Shown here one piece after another: positions 46,143-58,258 of a DNA stretch of 64,000 nucleotides. Positions within the stretch are counted from its first letter, which is position 1, and each line of letters opens with the position of its first letter. The stretch comes from Orobanche coerulescens. Lineage: Eukaryota > Streptophyta > Magnoliopsida > Lamiales > Orobanchaceae. The position numbers and the translations under genes were made by a program. The notes under the pieces are model-generated. The model saw only the letters and a list, made by a program, of their open reading frames with translations. It was not told the DNA's origin and searched no databases. The stretch covers positions 65,460,001 to 65,524,000 of the forward strand of contig CM065817.1 of the NCBI GenBank assembly GCA_033398695.1, written 5' to 3'.

Positions 46143-47007
46143 TTATTTTACTAGAAATGTTTGTATCTAAAATGCAATTTTCGATGTAAAATTTATATGT
46201 AATGATGAAGACCGGAGGAAGATATGTTTCGAGAAGACGAAGATTCAAGACGAAGACTTGTAATTAGATTACGAAGTTTTTGTTTTCTAGGAACGGTCCA
46301 TGAACCACATGTTGGTAGCAACTAGGTTGTGAATGGTTTTTTCATATTGTATGAATACCACAAATACGCTAAAATGATTAATGTGCAAAGTGTAACGTTA
46401 ATCGCGAAAATTCTCCCATTACAAATTATTAAGTTTATAAGGTTTCAAGGTTTTCCTTCCCTCCATCGAGATTTCGGGAAATTGAAATGCAAACCGGATG
46501 TGTTATGCTTCCGAGTTATCGGGGTAGTCATTCGGGGAGGACGGATAAATTACCGGGAGCGCATTGGATGCCTTCGGTTGGAGCAAATTTTATCCCTAGA
46601 AACCTGATAGGTTGCCGGATAAGATTCAATTGTGAAACTGATTTGCGTCGATGGTATAAGCTTAACTTGTTCACGAACCATAGAAACTGTATAGGTTGAG
46701 GTGAGTGAACAAGGGGAAAAAGAATATCGAATCATCCATTAGATGGGTTGGTGTTGTACACCACTTTATGAAAATTAATAGACTAGAAACCTGTTCGGTT
46801 GCCCTCTATTAAAATTTATAAAGAACTCGATCACTACTATGAAGTAGAGCGACGATACTTCCGGATTTCAAATGGGAGTGTGTTATTCCGATAAAAATAG
46901 TGGGAGCTGGGTAACAAGAATAGAAAAGACCTTAATTCTATACTCAGAACATAATCGAATGAGTCACTAATTAATCTATCGTACTTAATGCAGACTCAAA
47001 TCTCAAT

Positions 47008-50000
47008 ATGACAATGAATCCACTCGCAATTCTACTCGAAAAGAACACCTTAATGGGACCTAACTTTGTGGATTGGCTCCGAAATCTGATGATTGTCCTC
47101 AGTATAGAGGCACTGGGATACGTCTTGGAGACGGACATTCCGGCGCCTCCTATGCGGACCCGAGCCAATTAGGAAGAGATTGAAAACCACGAAAAGTGGG
47201 TTAAGGATAACGTGAAAGTCCGTGCTTATATGATGACTTCCATGTCTAATGAGCTTCAGAGAGCTCATGAGAAAATGACTTCTGCTAGGCAGATTCTATC
47301 TCACTTAACCGAGCTTTATGGTGAGCACAACAGAACTGCTAGATATGAGATATCTAAGCAACTGTTCGGTGGAAGGATGAAGGAAGCTGAGAAAGTTGGG
47401 GAACACATCCTCAAAATGATTCTCATGATCGAGAGATTGGAGGCTCTTGATTTTAAAATGGATACTTCTCTCCAAACCGACCTTATCCTTCAGTCTCTCC
47501 CTGATTCCTTCTCACAGTTTGTTATGAACTTCAACTGCAATGAGATTGCATGTAACTTAGATGGACTAGTGAACAAACTGGTGATCGCTCAGTCTCAGAT
47601 GAAGACTCTGCGGATGAAGGAGTCTGCCCTTGTGATTTCTTCTGGACTTCGGAAGTCTAAGAATAAGAAGAAAAAGACCAAGAAGGAGACTGGACCACAA
47701 GTTAAGGACCTTAAAGGAAAGGGCAAGGCCCCGATGGTTCCAAAAGGCAAGAAGAAGAAAGATACTTGTCTCAAGTGCGGTGAGCTGGGCCACTGGGCTA
47801 GAGACTGTCCGATTCTTCATGGCACTTCGTCTGTAACTTTTAGTTTTGGAAACAAATTGTTCTCGCATCGTATTTTCTACTTCTGAATCTTGGATTCTGG
47901 TGCTAGTTCTCATATTTGTACCGTGAATCAGGATCTGGAACAAAGTAGGAAGCTTGGAGCTGGAGAAGTTATGATCACAGTCGGAAGCGGGCATAGTGTC
48001 GAGGCGACCGACATAGGATCACTTCTTTTGGGTTTAGAATCCGGCTTTGTTTTGACTTTAGAAGATGTACTTGTTTTGCCCAAGGGGCACAAAAACATTG
48101 TATCCATTCCGGTCATGGACCGAAAAGGCTTTTCATTTTTCATTGGTGATGGTTCCCGCAAAATTTATTTCAGAAATAAACTAGTGGGTACTGCTAAATT
48201 GTTAAATGGATTGTATCATCTAAATCTCAGCAACAAAGTAGTTGCGAATACTATGACGAGAAAACGTGGTAGGGACGAAACCAATCAAGTTTTGAAATGG
48301 CATCTTAGACTTGGTCATGTTGGTCAGACCAAGGTTTAAAAGATGGAAAAAGATGGACTTATGGGTCCATTGGGATCAGATCCCTTTCCTACTTGTGAAT
48401 CTTGCCTTAAAGGCAAAATGAGTAAGTCCCCCTTCACAGGGACTTTTGAAAGAGCCGCTGATAAACTGGGATTAATCCATACCGATGTATGTGGTGCTTT
48501 GGAAGCAGCACGTGACAGATATCAATATTTCATTACGTTTACGGATGATCATACTAGGTATGGTTATGTATACTTAATGAAACATAAATCTGAGGCCTTT
48601 GAGAAATTCCAGGAATTCAAGGCCCATGTCGAGAAACAAACTGGTAATCATATCAAAGCACTTCGGTCGGACCGAGGTGGCGAGTATATGAGTACGGAGT
48701 TTGACGAGTTCTTTAAGGAACATGGAATAGTTTCACAACTAACACCTCTAGGTACTCCTCAGTTAAATGGTGTATCAGAAAGAAGGAACCGGACCTTGTT
48801 GAACATGGGCCGTTCCATGCTGGGCTATACTGACTTACCGATTTACCTGTGGGGGTATGCACTCCTGACTGCCGCTTATATCTTGAACATATGTCCTTTC
48901 AAATCCGTTCCTAAAACTCCACATGAGATGTGGGAGGGCAGGAAACCAAGTCTTAATCATATTAGGATTTGGGGATGTCCCGCCTATATCAAGAAGACTA
49001 AGGTGGAGAAGTTGGAAGCTAAGTCCGCGAAGGGACGTTTCATTGGATTCCCATCTGGGACGATGGGTTATCTATTTTACATGCCCAAATATCGAAAGAT
49101 CGTTGTTGCTTTGCATGCACACTTCCTGGAAGAAGAGTTCATTCAGGAAGGCGGAGCACGTAGAAGTATTTCTTTAAAAGAATACAATGAAACTCCTCGG
49201 GAGACACCTGTGCAAGAAACTGGAACCGAACCTTCTGAAACACAACTACAACCACCTCGTAGGTCTAGTAGGGCGTCTCATTTACCTGAGAGTTATGGGC
49301 TTGTGCACTTGGAGGAGCTGGGTCTCCATGAGGTTCCAAGTGATAGCCAAGAGACCGACCCGACGACCTATGACCAAGCAATGGTGGATGTAGACTCCGT
49401 GAAATGGCGTGAAGCTATGGAAGCTGAGATAGACTCGATACATGTCAATCAGGTCTGGATTCTAGTAGACCGCCCCAAGGGCATAGTGCCTATTGGGAAC
49501 AAGTGGATCTACAAGAGAAAGACTGGTGGTGATGGCAAGGTTGACGCCTATAAGGCCAGGCTTGTGGCAAAGGGTTATACCCAGAAGGAAGGGATCGATT
49601 ACCACGATACCTTCTCGCCCATAGCCATGATCAAGTCTATTCGCATGATGCTTGCTATAGCTGCCTACCACGATTATGAGATATGGCAAATGGATGTAAA
49701 GACGGCTTTACTTAATGGATTCCTCGAGGAGAAAATCTACATGGAGTAGCCTAAAGGCTTTGTGTCCGAAGTCGATATTCAAAAAGTATGCAAGCTTCAA
49801 CGTTCCATTTATGGACTGAAGCAAGCGTCGTGTAGTTGGAACCTTCGTTTTGACGAGGCGGTCAAAGAGTTTGACTTCATGCAAAATGAAGAGGAACCTT
49901 GTGTATATAAGAGGTTTAGTGGGAGCAAGATCGCATTCTTAGTACTATATGTGGATGACATTCTACTAATAGGTAATGATGTGGGAATGCTCAGTTTTGT

Positions 50001-50235
50001 GAAATCTTGGCTTTCGAGTAATTTCTCCATGAAAGACTTGGGAGAAGCCACCTATATTCTTGGTATTCGGCTCTACTGGGATAGAACGAAGAGAACAATA
50101 GGTCTTTCCCAAGCCCTCTATATAGATAAAATCTTAAAGAGATTTAAGATGGATGATTCTAAAAGAGGGTTCATACCGATGCGACATGGAATAAAACTCT
50201 CCTTGAAGATGTGTCCTCAAAGTGAGGAACAATGA
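47008..50235 (+). pseudogene. copia gag-pol polyprotein, broken by stops
   Basis: ATG at 47008 starts MTMNPLAILLEKN. The same frame runs to 50235 with stops at 47170 (TAG), 47884 (TGA), 48337 (TAA), 49747 (TAG) and 50233 (TGA). Domains in order: gag core; zinc knuckle CLKCGELGHWARDC (about 47767); protease DSGASSH (about 47893); GAG-pre-integrase region; integrase with HTDVCG, SDRGGEY and ERRNRTLLN; RT with YKARLVAKGYTQKEGIDY and YVDDILLIGND. A likely small deletion accompanies the 47884 stop, because the flanking codons read better in another frame. The product would process itself and copy and insert the element; this copy cannot. Confidence 0.93.
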
Positions 50236-50905
50236 AAGGAAATGAGTTATATACCACATGCTTCGGCAGTGGGAAGCCTTACATATACTTTGTTGTGTAC
50301 AAGACCTGACATTGCGCATGCTGGAAGCATGGTAAGTAGGTTTCGGGCTAACCTAGTCAGGGAACATTAGACCGCCATAAAGAATGTTCTCAAGTACTTT
50401 AGAAGTACTAAGAGATCTGATTCTTATATATGGTGGTGGAGAACAGAATGTGGTGGGATTCACTGTATTGGACTTCCAAGAATAGAAAGACGATTATATG
50501 TCTACTTCTGGCTATATTTACTCTTAATGGAAGAGCAGTATCTTGGCATAGTGCCAAGTATAGCGCGATTGCTAATTCCACCAGTTAGGCTGAGTATAAA
50601 GCGGCCTCGGAGGCCTCCAAAGGAAGGGTAAAGAAGTTACTAGGTAAACTTCTCGTGACACCTTGTGCTGCACTGCCAGAGCGGTAGCACAGGCCTAGGA
50701 GCCGAGGTTTCACAACAGTACTAAACATATTGAGAGAGAGTATCATCTCGTAAGAGAATTTGTTCGCAAAGAGATACATTGTGCTGCATAGAGTACAGTC
50801 AGCCGACTACGTCGCTGATCCACTGACCAATCCACATTCTCAGATTAGCTTGGAGCGTAATCTAGAGAACATGGGTATTAGATACCATAGTGTGTGGCAT
50901 TGAGT
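50236..50905 (+). pseudogene. copia RNase H remnant with frameshifts
   Basis: Beyond the 50233 stop the protein continues as SAVGSLTYTLLCTRPDIAHA, then loses frame several times. The end is recognisable near 50720-50860 as KHIEREYHLVREFVRKEIHC and ADPLTN followed by LENMGI, typical of the copia RNase H tail. It is more decayed than the RT region. Confidence 0.8.
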
Positions 50906-50918
50906 GCAAGTGGGAGAT
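50906..50918 (+). other. Polypurine tract of the copia element
   Basis: GCAAGTGGGAGAT directly precedes the right LTR (TGTTGGGAG at 50919), the usual AAGTGGGAGATTGTTGGG arrangement of plant copia elements. Confidence 0.85.
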
Positions 50919-52936
50919 TGTTGGGAGTATGCCCTCGAATGCCACTCAGAGGATGTTGAGTGAGGGCATTGTACTTGTAATTATGTAAATCATTAATATA
51001 AGGCAATGGATGTTTCTTTATTTACTGGTAGTTACTGGCATTCCTAACTCGTAAATATACATATAGAAACTAGTCCGTGTATTTGAGAGCAAAACGTTCC
51101 AGTCCTTATTGGATAAGGGGGTCGGCACTGGAAAGGTTTATAACTCAAATACTTAATCGATCGCAAGTCGATGTAACTTGACTGGGCGTTAAGTTTATGT
51201 GAAGACTTGTATGATGTGTTCTTTGACATGGAGAGTGCCTGTCGAACACTAATGGTTAGTGGGAGTACACATTATAGGTATGCTAATTGGATTAGTATAC
51301 TCGAACCGACTCACCCTCGATTCGTCACACGGATTTCACTCCGGGACAGTCAATGACGGAATCGAAAGGTTGTGATAGGTATTCATGAACCTTCGACTTG
51401 AGGATTTAGTAGGGATGTGCTTGTGACATCAAGATTTTCATTAGAGTAGTTTGACCCTGTAAACCGGAAGGCGGGGGTCAACCTCGACGTGCATCTTGAC
51501 GGGAAAGTAACAGGTCCTACTGAATACCAAGATAGAATTCTTTCTCCCGTTAGTGAGCGGGTTATATGTCCTATGCGGTTATTGGCAGATGAGATCATAA
51601 GTCTTTGGCCAAAGTATTGGAGCTAGTTGTATTAGATACATGACAGCTCGATGATCTCGATTTGCATTAACGCATGCATAGCATCAAGTACAAATATGGT
51701 TTGACTGACCGTGACCCTATAACTTGATCGGGACATTTGAAAGAAGGGTTTATACGTATACTGGTATTCACGACATAATGGTTCTTGAATGATCCCAATC
51801 ATTCGTTCTCAGTTGGGGTACAGTGTAGGCCGCCAGGCTGGCTAGGCGGTGCTACTACTCTTTGGTTCCTCCCATTGCTGACTGAGACGAACCTACCGAG
51901 TAGCGCAATAGGATTGACGATGGAATGAATCGAGCTTATTCTCTCTTTATAAATATTATATATTGGATATCTAATTTATTGGACATTGGATGTCTAATTA
52001 AATTTGGGACATTGGATGTCTAAATCGATTTATTGAATAAATTGATTTACGGCCTAATGAATTAAATAAATTACTGGGTGACTAATTTAATTCATGAATA
52101 TAATTATTTCTTGGAGAAATTAATTATGTGATTATGTATTTGATATGATTAATTAATTGGATTAATTAATCGATATAAATACATCGGAACGAAATCGGAG
52201 TTTATCTGTTTGGACTCACGGGAGTCCGAAACGAACAAAACTCATTCGATTTTCATCATGGCCGCCCCCCGTCCACTTACCTTCCCATTGTCTTTTATTT
52301 CCATTTTTTATTTGATGATAATGCAAGGAAAAGGGCTTGTGGGGCATTTTTCTCATGTGAATGAGTTGTAACATGTGGAAGGAGAATATAGATAAGAAGA
52401 CTTCAATCTCTCAAATACAATTCATTGGTTGCATACGTGAGTTTAAGTGTAGAGAGAGAGAGAGAAAGGCTTCTCCAAGTCTTCTTCATCTTCATCACAA
52501 GTTCTTGTTTTTTTTTTCTTGGAGAAAACATCAAGACATAAATGAGAGATGGTGAGTTATACATTTAGAGTGTTATAATCTCAATCAAAAGCTTCATCAC
52601 CTAGCTCTAGCCGTGTCCTTGGAGGATAGCAAGGTGTTGTCATTTCGTTTGTTTTTCCGACGCGTGGCAAGTAGAGACGCGGTGCTTTTGGCGTTGGATC
52701 GTTCAATGGCTTGAAGCGGAATAGATTCGTAGAGATCAAGCAAAGCTTGGGGAATAGCTCAGGAGAATGTTATCCATCTAATCAACGGACTACAAGGGTG
52801 AGTTTCTATATCTCTTGTTATTCGTTTTGATATTCGTATATACGTAGCTCGATCGATCCTCGTAGGGATTCAGATCGAATTAATTTTCATTTTACCGCTT
52901 CTGCTGGGCCTTCTTTTTAGGCACCGAATCCCAACA
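50919..52936 (+). repeat. 3' LTR of the copia element
   Basis: 2018 bp, ends CGAATCCCAACA. TATAAATA at 52174-52181. Differs from the 5' LTR by scattered substitutions and small length changes in AG and T runs (for example near 52451 and 52507). Confidence 0.93.
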
Positions 52937-52941
52937 GCAAC

Positions 52942-53461
52942 TACGTTTACAAAAGTTGACATGAAAGTTTACAACTCTCTCTTCTCGACTTTCTCTCTTG
53001 AATCTATTTTAGGGTTTCTCTCTCAGCACCTCTCAACCAAAAGACAGTCGGCAGAGGCAAGAACTCCCTACTGTTCAGATTCGAAGAGATTCACAAGCTC
53101 AGAAGCTCAGACATTTAGCTAATACACACTGTGAGAGACCGTCGATTTCTCACAGTCGTCACAGCACTCCATTGTTGTTACAAGAACTCACAGAGCATCA
53201 TCTCTGGTTCTTCCGGCAATATTCACGCCCAATAGCTAAGATAACTAGGGTCTTTACACTCATTGTAATTGTACTCTAACATTAATATTTGTACTCCCAA
53301 GTATTTGTAATAATAATATCTCGCGAGAGCATTCAAGCCCGGGACTAACAACCCCGACAAATCTTGTGTTATTTACTTTCCCCACGGACGTGCTCTCGCA
53401 TTTGTTTGTTACTCGACCATTCCAACAATATCATCTCCGGATAATATTTTGGGTAACAACA
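52942..53461 (+). repeat. Tat/Retand-like LTR, right piece
   Basis: Continues the LTR cut at 42304. It contains AGGGTCTTTACACTCATTG, TAATATCTCGCGAGAGCATT, TTCAAGCCCGGGACTAACAA and the terminus ATATTTTGGGTAACAACA. No primer site follows, so this is a solo LTR or a 3' LTR. The 5-base GCAAC copia duplication lies at 52937-52941. Confidence 0.85.
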
Positions 53462-54477
53462 TTATGTATGAGCATGAATTTCAAATCGAGAGCAACAAAC
53501 TACAGTCCAACCTCATGAATGAAAACTATTTATATATCCTTACAGATTAATCGAAACCTAACCATAAACCTTTCCTACAAGGAAATCAGAAAATCAGCAA
53601 AGTAAATACAGGAAATTTGACTTCCAAAAACAAAAAATCTAATCTAATCACCTGAATTGAGCATGTAGTCTTACAACAGGAACTAAGTAAGTCAATAACA
53701 GAGATCCCGCAATCGAGGCCAAATAAAACAAAACCCTAATTTTAATGAAGTGTACCGATAACATAACTCCATTGGAACTGTGATTGCTCCTGAACTTGCA
53801 AAAGACTTTGGTTTGCTACTCCTACAAACACAAATCGGAAAGCACAAACTGAACGAACAAGAAAGAAAGAAAGAACGAAGAGAAGACCACGCAAAGAAGA
53901 GAAACGAAGGAGCAATGAAATTACAGGAAATTTGACTTCCAAAAAAATCTAATCTAATCACCTGAATCGAGCATGTAATCTTACAACAAGAGCTAAGTAA
54001 GTCAATAACAGAGACCCCGCAGCCGAGGCCAAATAAAACAAAACCTGAATTCTAAAGAAGTGTTGGAACTGGGATTGCTCCTGAACCTGCATAAGACTTT
54101 GGTTTGCTATTCCTACAAACACAAATCGGCAAGCACAAACTAAGCGAACAAGAAAGAAAGAAAGAAAGAACGAAGAGAAGACCACGCAAAGAAGAGAAAC
54201 GGAGGTGGAGCTGTCACGCGGGTTGTTGAAGCGGAGAGGTTGCACAAATAAGAAGAATAAAGATGGAGGTGGTAGTCGGGAAGCCGAAGCAGGCATGGAG
54301 GTGGAAACCTCACTAAAAACACAAAAAAAAAGAGGAAAAAGAAGTAGGAGACGGCGGAGGAAGCAGGTGAAAGGAGGCAGGAGGCAGGCGACGAGAATAG
54401 GGCTCTTATATTATACGCTACAATATATATATATATATGGTGTGTGTGTGTGTTTGTGTTTGTGTGTCACTGCACCT
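53462..54477. repeat. Local tandem duplication of about 317 bp and flanking low-complexity DNA
   Basis: The block starting GGAAATTTGACTTCCAAAAA occurs at 53611 and again at 53928, each continuing through GAGCATGTA-TCTTACAAC, GAGGCCAAATAAAACAAAAC and GCACAAACT-AACGAACAAGAAAG. The second copy lacks about 20 bases near 54062. (TA)n and (TG)n tracts lie at about 54421-54465. Minus-strand pyrimidine-rich blocks resemble a 5' untranslated exon, but no gene can be assigned. Confidence 0.65.
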
Positions 54478-55690
54478 TTAGAACTTCAGTAAAAAATTAT
54501 GCGCCTTCGGTAAAATAAAACAGGCTAGCTCATTCAATGAATCAGTAGTTGATTGGCAATTCCACAAGTAGATACAGAGTATCCTCTGGATCATTTCACC
54601 CTGCAATGATGAGTAGAATTGTTTTAATTTCTCTGAACCTTCTAATATAGTGAATGACTTCAATGAAATCAATCATGTTTACAACAATAAGAAACCAAAC
54701 TCACTTTAATTTTCAAATTACTATCAACATCATCCTTGTCACACTTGTGCGTCAAGAGCTTCCTAGCCTAATTCCCTAGTTTGTTGCAGAGAAAAGGAAC
54801 GATTTCCTTGCTAAATCCTATGCAAGTGTCCTTTCCATTTTGACATAGAGATCCACTAAGGAATTTACGAGCGGATGTAATCACAAACTCTAAAGTCAGC
54901 AAGACTTCGGAAGTCAGTATAAAAGAAAAGTTCATTGCTGCCAAAAACAAAAGTATATATAACCTTAATTTTTTTTTACTACCTAATTCAATTATCAAAA
55001 ACAAAGGAGACACTAAACGACATACCCACATCAAAGACACTCTCGAGAAAAATATAAGCACCACAATATAAATAGTCCATATTCCCTGGTAAAGGAATCA
55101 GCCGGAGTCCTTGGAAAAAAAGGTTGTATCCTGACTAAGAAGTCATTTGGTTACAACCCCAACAATCCAACTGACGTATTACAACCTCTTGCAAAACCTA
55201 GTTTTCTCGTGGGACTTAAGTGGACCAGCTTTTGGTGAAGATCACGCATGAGATAGAGATGAAGCGGTAACCTCTGCAAGATCATCCAGCTGATCTTGGT
55301 GCAGAGTCGAACCTAACAAAAGGGTGTCCATCCTCATTAACATCATCTTTCAGTAAACACAATCGATCGATGGAACACTAACCCTAGGTCGATCGACGGC
55401 ACAGGAGAAGTAACAAACATAAGGATAAACCCCAAATCGATTGATGGAACACCAACCAACAGCAAAACCCATGCCCAAAAAAAACCCTAAATCCAAGAAA
55501 GAAACGTACCTTTGCGAAGGCAGGAGCGACCGAAGAAGAAAGAAAGAAATGAAGAATGAAGGCAAGACAACGCAGAAGAAGACGAGTAAAAGGAGGCGGC
55601 AGATACGTGGAAGAAGAAGAAGAAGAGAAATGGGAGAAAACGTAGGAAAGAAGGAGGTGAAAGAGAGAGGAGGCGTACGACATTTATAGA
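54478..55690 (-). pseudogene. Unidentified gene-like exons with a TATA box (minus strand)
   Basis: TATAAAT at 55682-55688 precedes a CT-rich untranslated-exon-like stretch (about 55655-55510) ending at a GTACGT donor. Further on, an exon-like stretch (about 54889-54698) reads ARKFLSGSLCQNGKDTCIGF and later CDKDDVDSNLKIK before a GTGAGT donor; an in-frame stop at 54768-54770 interrupts it. Another begins after TTGCAG at about 54600 and reads GEMIQRILCIYLWNC to a stop at 54478-54480. I do not recognise the protein. The in-frame stop suggests a pseudogene or gene fragment. Confidence 0.35.
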
Positions 55691-55900
55691 CTCTTATGAT
55701 ATATGGTAAATTATTTACAGGTGACTCAGGCTCATTGGAAACCAACTGTCTTTCCCCAAATGAATATCTTTCATACTTCTAAAGGATTCTGTATGTCTTT
55801 GGTTTCTTTATGGATTTGCTTGCATCTTATTCTGGGTTAAGGAATCCGTTTATGTAATGTCTTTTGTTTGAGCTGTGATGATCAATTTTCCATCCTTAGT

Positions 55901-56102
55901 ATGTTGAGAGTACGAGCTATTCGTGGTTGAGGTAGTGGACGTGGTGGAGCTAATGAGATGTCTGCACCAGATAGTATTGAGGCTGCTTTTGTGTCTCAGC
56001 CTAATGACGAGGCACAGGGTGTTCAGGGAGATGATGGAGATAATGTTCTTAATATCCCCGAACAATGCAATCTGAATGCAACTCGAAACCAATATGAAAT
56101 AA
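55901..56102 (+). pseudogene. Gypsy gag N-terminal fragment
   Basis: ATG at 55901 reads MLRVRAIRG, then a TGA, then GSGRGGANEMSAPDSIEAAF in the same frame, resembling the Arg/Gly-rich start of chromovirus gag seen at 39445 and 18263. It loses similarity after about 200 bases. Confidence 0.45.
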
Positions 56103-57567
56103 CGTAAAAACTCTTGTGATTACGTATAAAGTTCCATACTTATCTCAATATGCTGGCACGAACATAACCGAAACATCAACACATTAGTATCGTACAATGT
56201 AAAAATAAAATGCGAGAATTTTGGACTCAACATAAGCAACAAAGTTGCACAAAATCAACACAAATCCGCACTTAAACACATAACAAAATTATATGCATCA
56301 CGACAACATTAATTAGCAAATTTAAAATGTACCAATATCACAGTAAAGTTGTATCTGCATGAGTTAAGTCTGTTAAATGTTCCACAAGCCTTGCCGGCCT
56401 GGTTCATTTATTCGGTATTTTCTTGTTGTATGTGAGTGTTGTGTTCCTTGTCCGTTAGTTTCGAGTCTTGTTGTTTCCGCATTTAGCTTGTCAAATCCCT
56501 ATGTAAGAATTCACATTTTTGTAATAGCATAGCACCGAACAATTTGGGGTGTTATACAAAGCAAGGTCTCCAGCACTTGGTTCTGCAGTATCATCAATAT
56601 AATTATCATAATCTCTTTCAGAATTATAATGAAATGAATTCATACCTGAGTCTGAATCATACTGGAAGTATGTAGATATTTGAACATATGTCCTTATTTC
56701 GCTTGTTGGGATTCTTGCTTGACTCGGGAATTTTTATTTATATTCTTTAATGAACAAGCTCTGAGCGGGATATACTGGGTATGTTTGGTTTGATTTGGTT
56801 TTATTCTTTAATGAACAGCTATAACTCTATGAGACGATGGCAATAAAATCATCAAATTCCAAATCTCCCAGTTGGTCCTATTCAGGTTCTTCTTGAGATA
56901 GCGATGGTACGGTGCATGGTTTCCAGTATGATGCCTCCATCTTTGGTTACATCAGAAATATCATTGATTTCAAAAGTTCAGAGATCTCCAAGTCATCTAA
57001 ATAAACAGGTTTTACCCTTAAAAGCTCTCAAGGGAGGTGATATCTTTTCAAAAAAAAAAAAAAAAAAATCTTTGAGAAAGAGTCCTCATTATTTTATGCA
57101 ATTGGCTGATTTCAGAGTTCTCTTCCCCAGGCATAGTGCCCTGGTTTACAAGATCACAAAACCGAGCATAATATATGGTAATAGTCTCATCTTCATTCAT
57201 AGTTCATTGAAGAAAGTAGTTTACGGTAAGGTAACTCATACTCGACATAGATATCGTCTCCAATGTTGAAACTTTGTAGGAGTGAGTTTTATTTTTCGAA
57301 TTTGATCTTTGTATGGAAAACATAATATATCGGCTTCATTAATCTTCATGAAGTAATATCCAATTTTTCATATATGAAGTTTCCTTGTTGAACTTGAACT
57401 CAGTGTCAACATGCTCTATACTCTGTGCATTATACGATCTTGTAAAACAAATGTTGTATCCTAGTAATAAATAATGTGTCAGAAAACATTTCATTATACT
57501 AATAGAAGATATAATCACATTAAACAATATTTAGTTAATGTTATCTACTTCCCTTCGTAATCTACTA
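56103..57567. other. Decayed retroelement DNA without intact genes
   Basis: GAACAATTTGGGGTGTTATACA at about 56537-56558 resembles the inner end of a Tekay-type LTR, and could belong with the gag fragment at 55901. An 18-base A run interrupts at about 57050-57067. Other open frames are short. Nothing else is supported. Confidence 0.35.
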
Positions 57568-58258
57568 TCTATACTTCTATTAGAAAGAGAGTCCTCACAC
57601 GTGTTATTTTTTTTAAATTTTTTGATTTTTTTAAATATAGTTTATATATAGAGAGATGTCTTTTTAAATTTTCAGCAAAATAGAAAAAAAATCTAAAAAT
57701 ATGTTGGGAGAATTTTATTCCACATATTGTACTCATCTACAAATGAAAAAAATTCTTTCTCTATTTTTAGCTTAATATTTTAAATATTTATAAAGCTTAT
57801 ATCAAATTCATTAAATATATATCAAATTAATTCTTATTTTACGATCTTTAATTAGACATTCATATTGAATATGATAAAAAATATAGATATTAGTTTCAGT
57901 AAAATTAGTTGATGCAAAATAAAAATAAATTAAATCACTTTTAAAAATTAGATTTAAGACTCATTTTACTTATATAAAAAAATAAATTATGATATTTTTA
58001 TAATTATAATAACTAAAAATAGTAAAACGCATACTTTACACACATACTACTTTCATCCCCCAAATTTGTTTGTATAAATTAACTTAACAATACGCAATGT
58101 GAGACTCCTCCGATTACATTACACTCCGTAATACACTCAACGACTTTTTTTTATTAAAATTCATGTCAAATATTCTCAAGAATAAATTTGGGGACGGAGA
58201 GAGTACTTTTTAAATAATAAAATATTTTGTCTGGTGCATCGTACAGACAAATATCTAG
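57568..58258 (+). mobile_element. Small non-autonomous Helitron-like element
   Basis: Starts TCTATACTTCTATTAG and ends CTAG at 58255-58258. A hairpin, TTGTCTG and CAGACAA around a 10-base loop (58227-58250), lies four bases before the CTAG. It sits between A and T, as Helitrons do, with no target duplication. The 691-bp interior is AT-rich and non-coding. The rolling-circle replicase would have to come from another element. Confidence 0.75.

Larger units (their letters stand above)
44328..47007 (+). other. Long non-coding leader of the copia element
   Basis: About 2.7 kb with no coding frame. A GC-rich part (44574-44870) repeats CGACCGTGTCCTGGGTGA-like phrases several times. A fold-back element is inserted at 45208-46142. 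The remaining sequence (46151-47007) is leader without recognised motifs. Without the insertion the leader would be about 1.7 kb. Confidence 0.75.
42305..52936 (+). mobile_element. Complete Ty1/copia retrotransposon, 10.6 kb
   Basis: LTRs of 2010 and 2018 bp start TGTTGGGAG and end CCCAACA. GCAAC is duplicated exactly at 42300-42304 and 52937-52941. It has an initiator-Met primer site, a 2.7-kb leader, gag-protease-integrase-RT-RNase H in copia order and a polypurine tract. The first 270 bases of the two LTRs differ at about seven places by eye. Clade not assigned. The reading frame carries several stops, so it is not autonomous. It landed inside an older Tat/Retand-like LTR. Confidence 0.95.
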
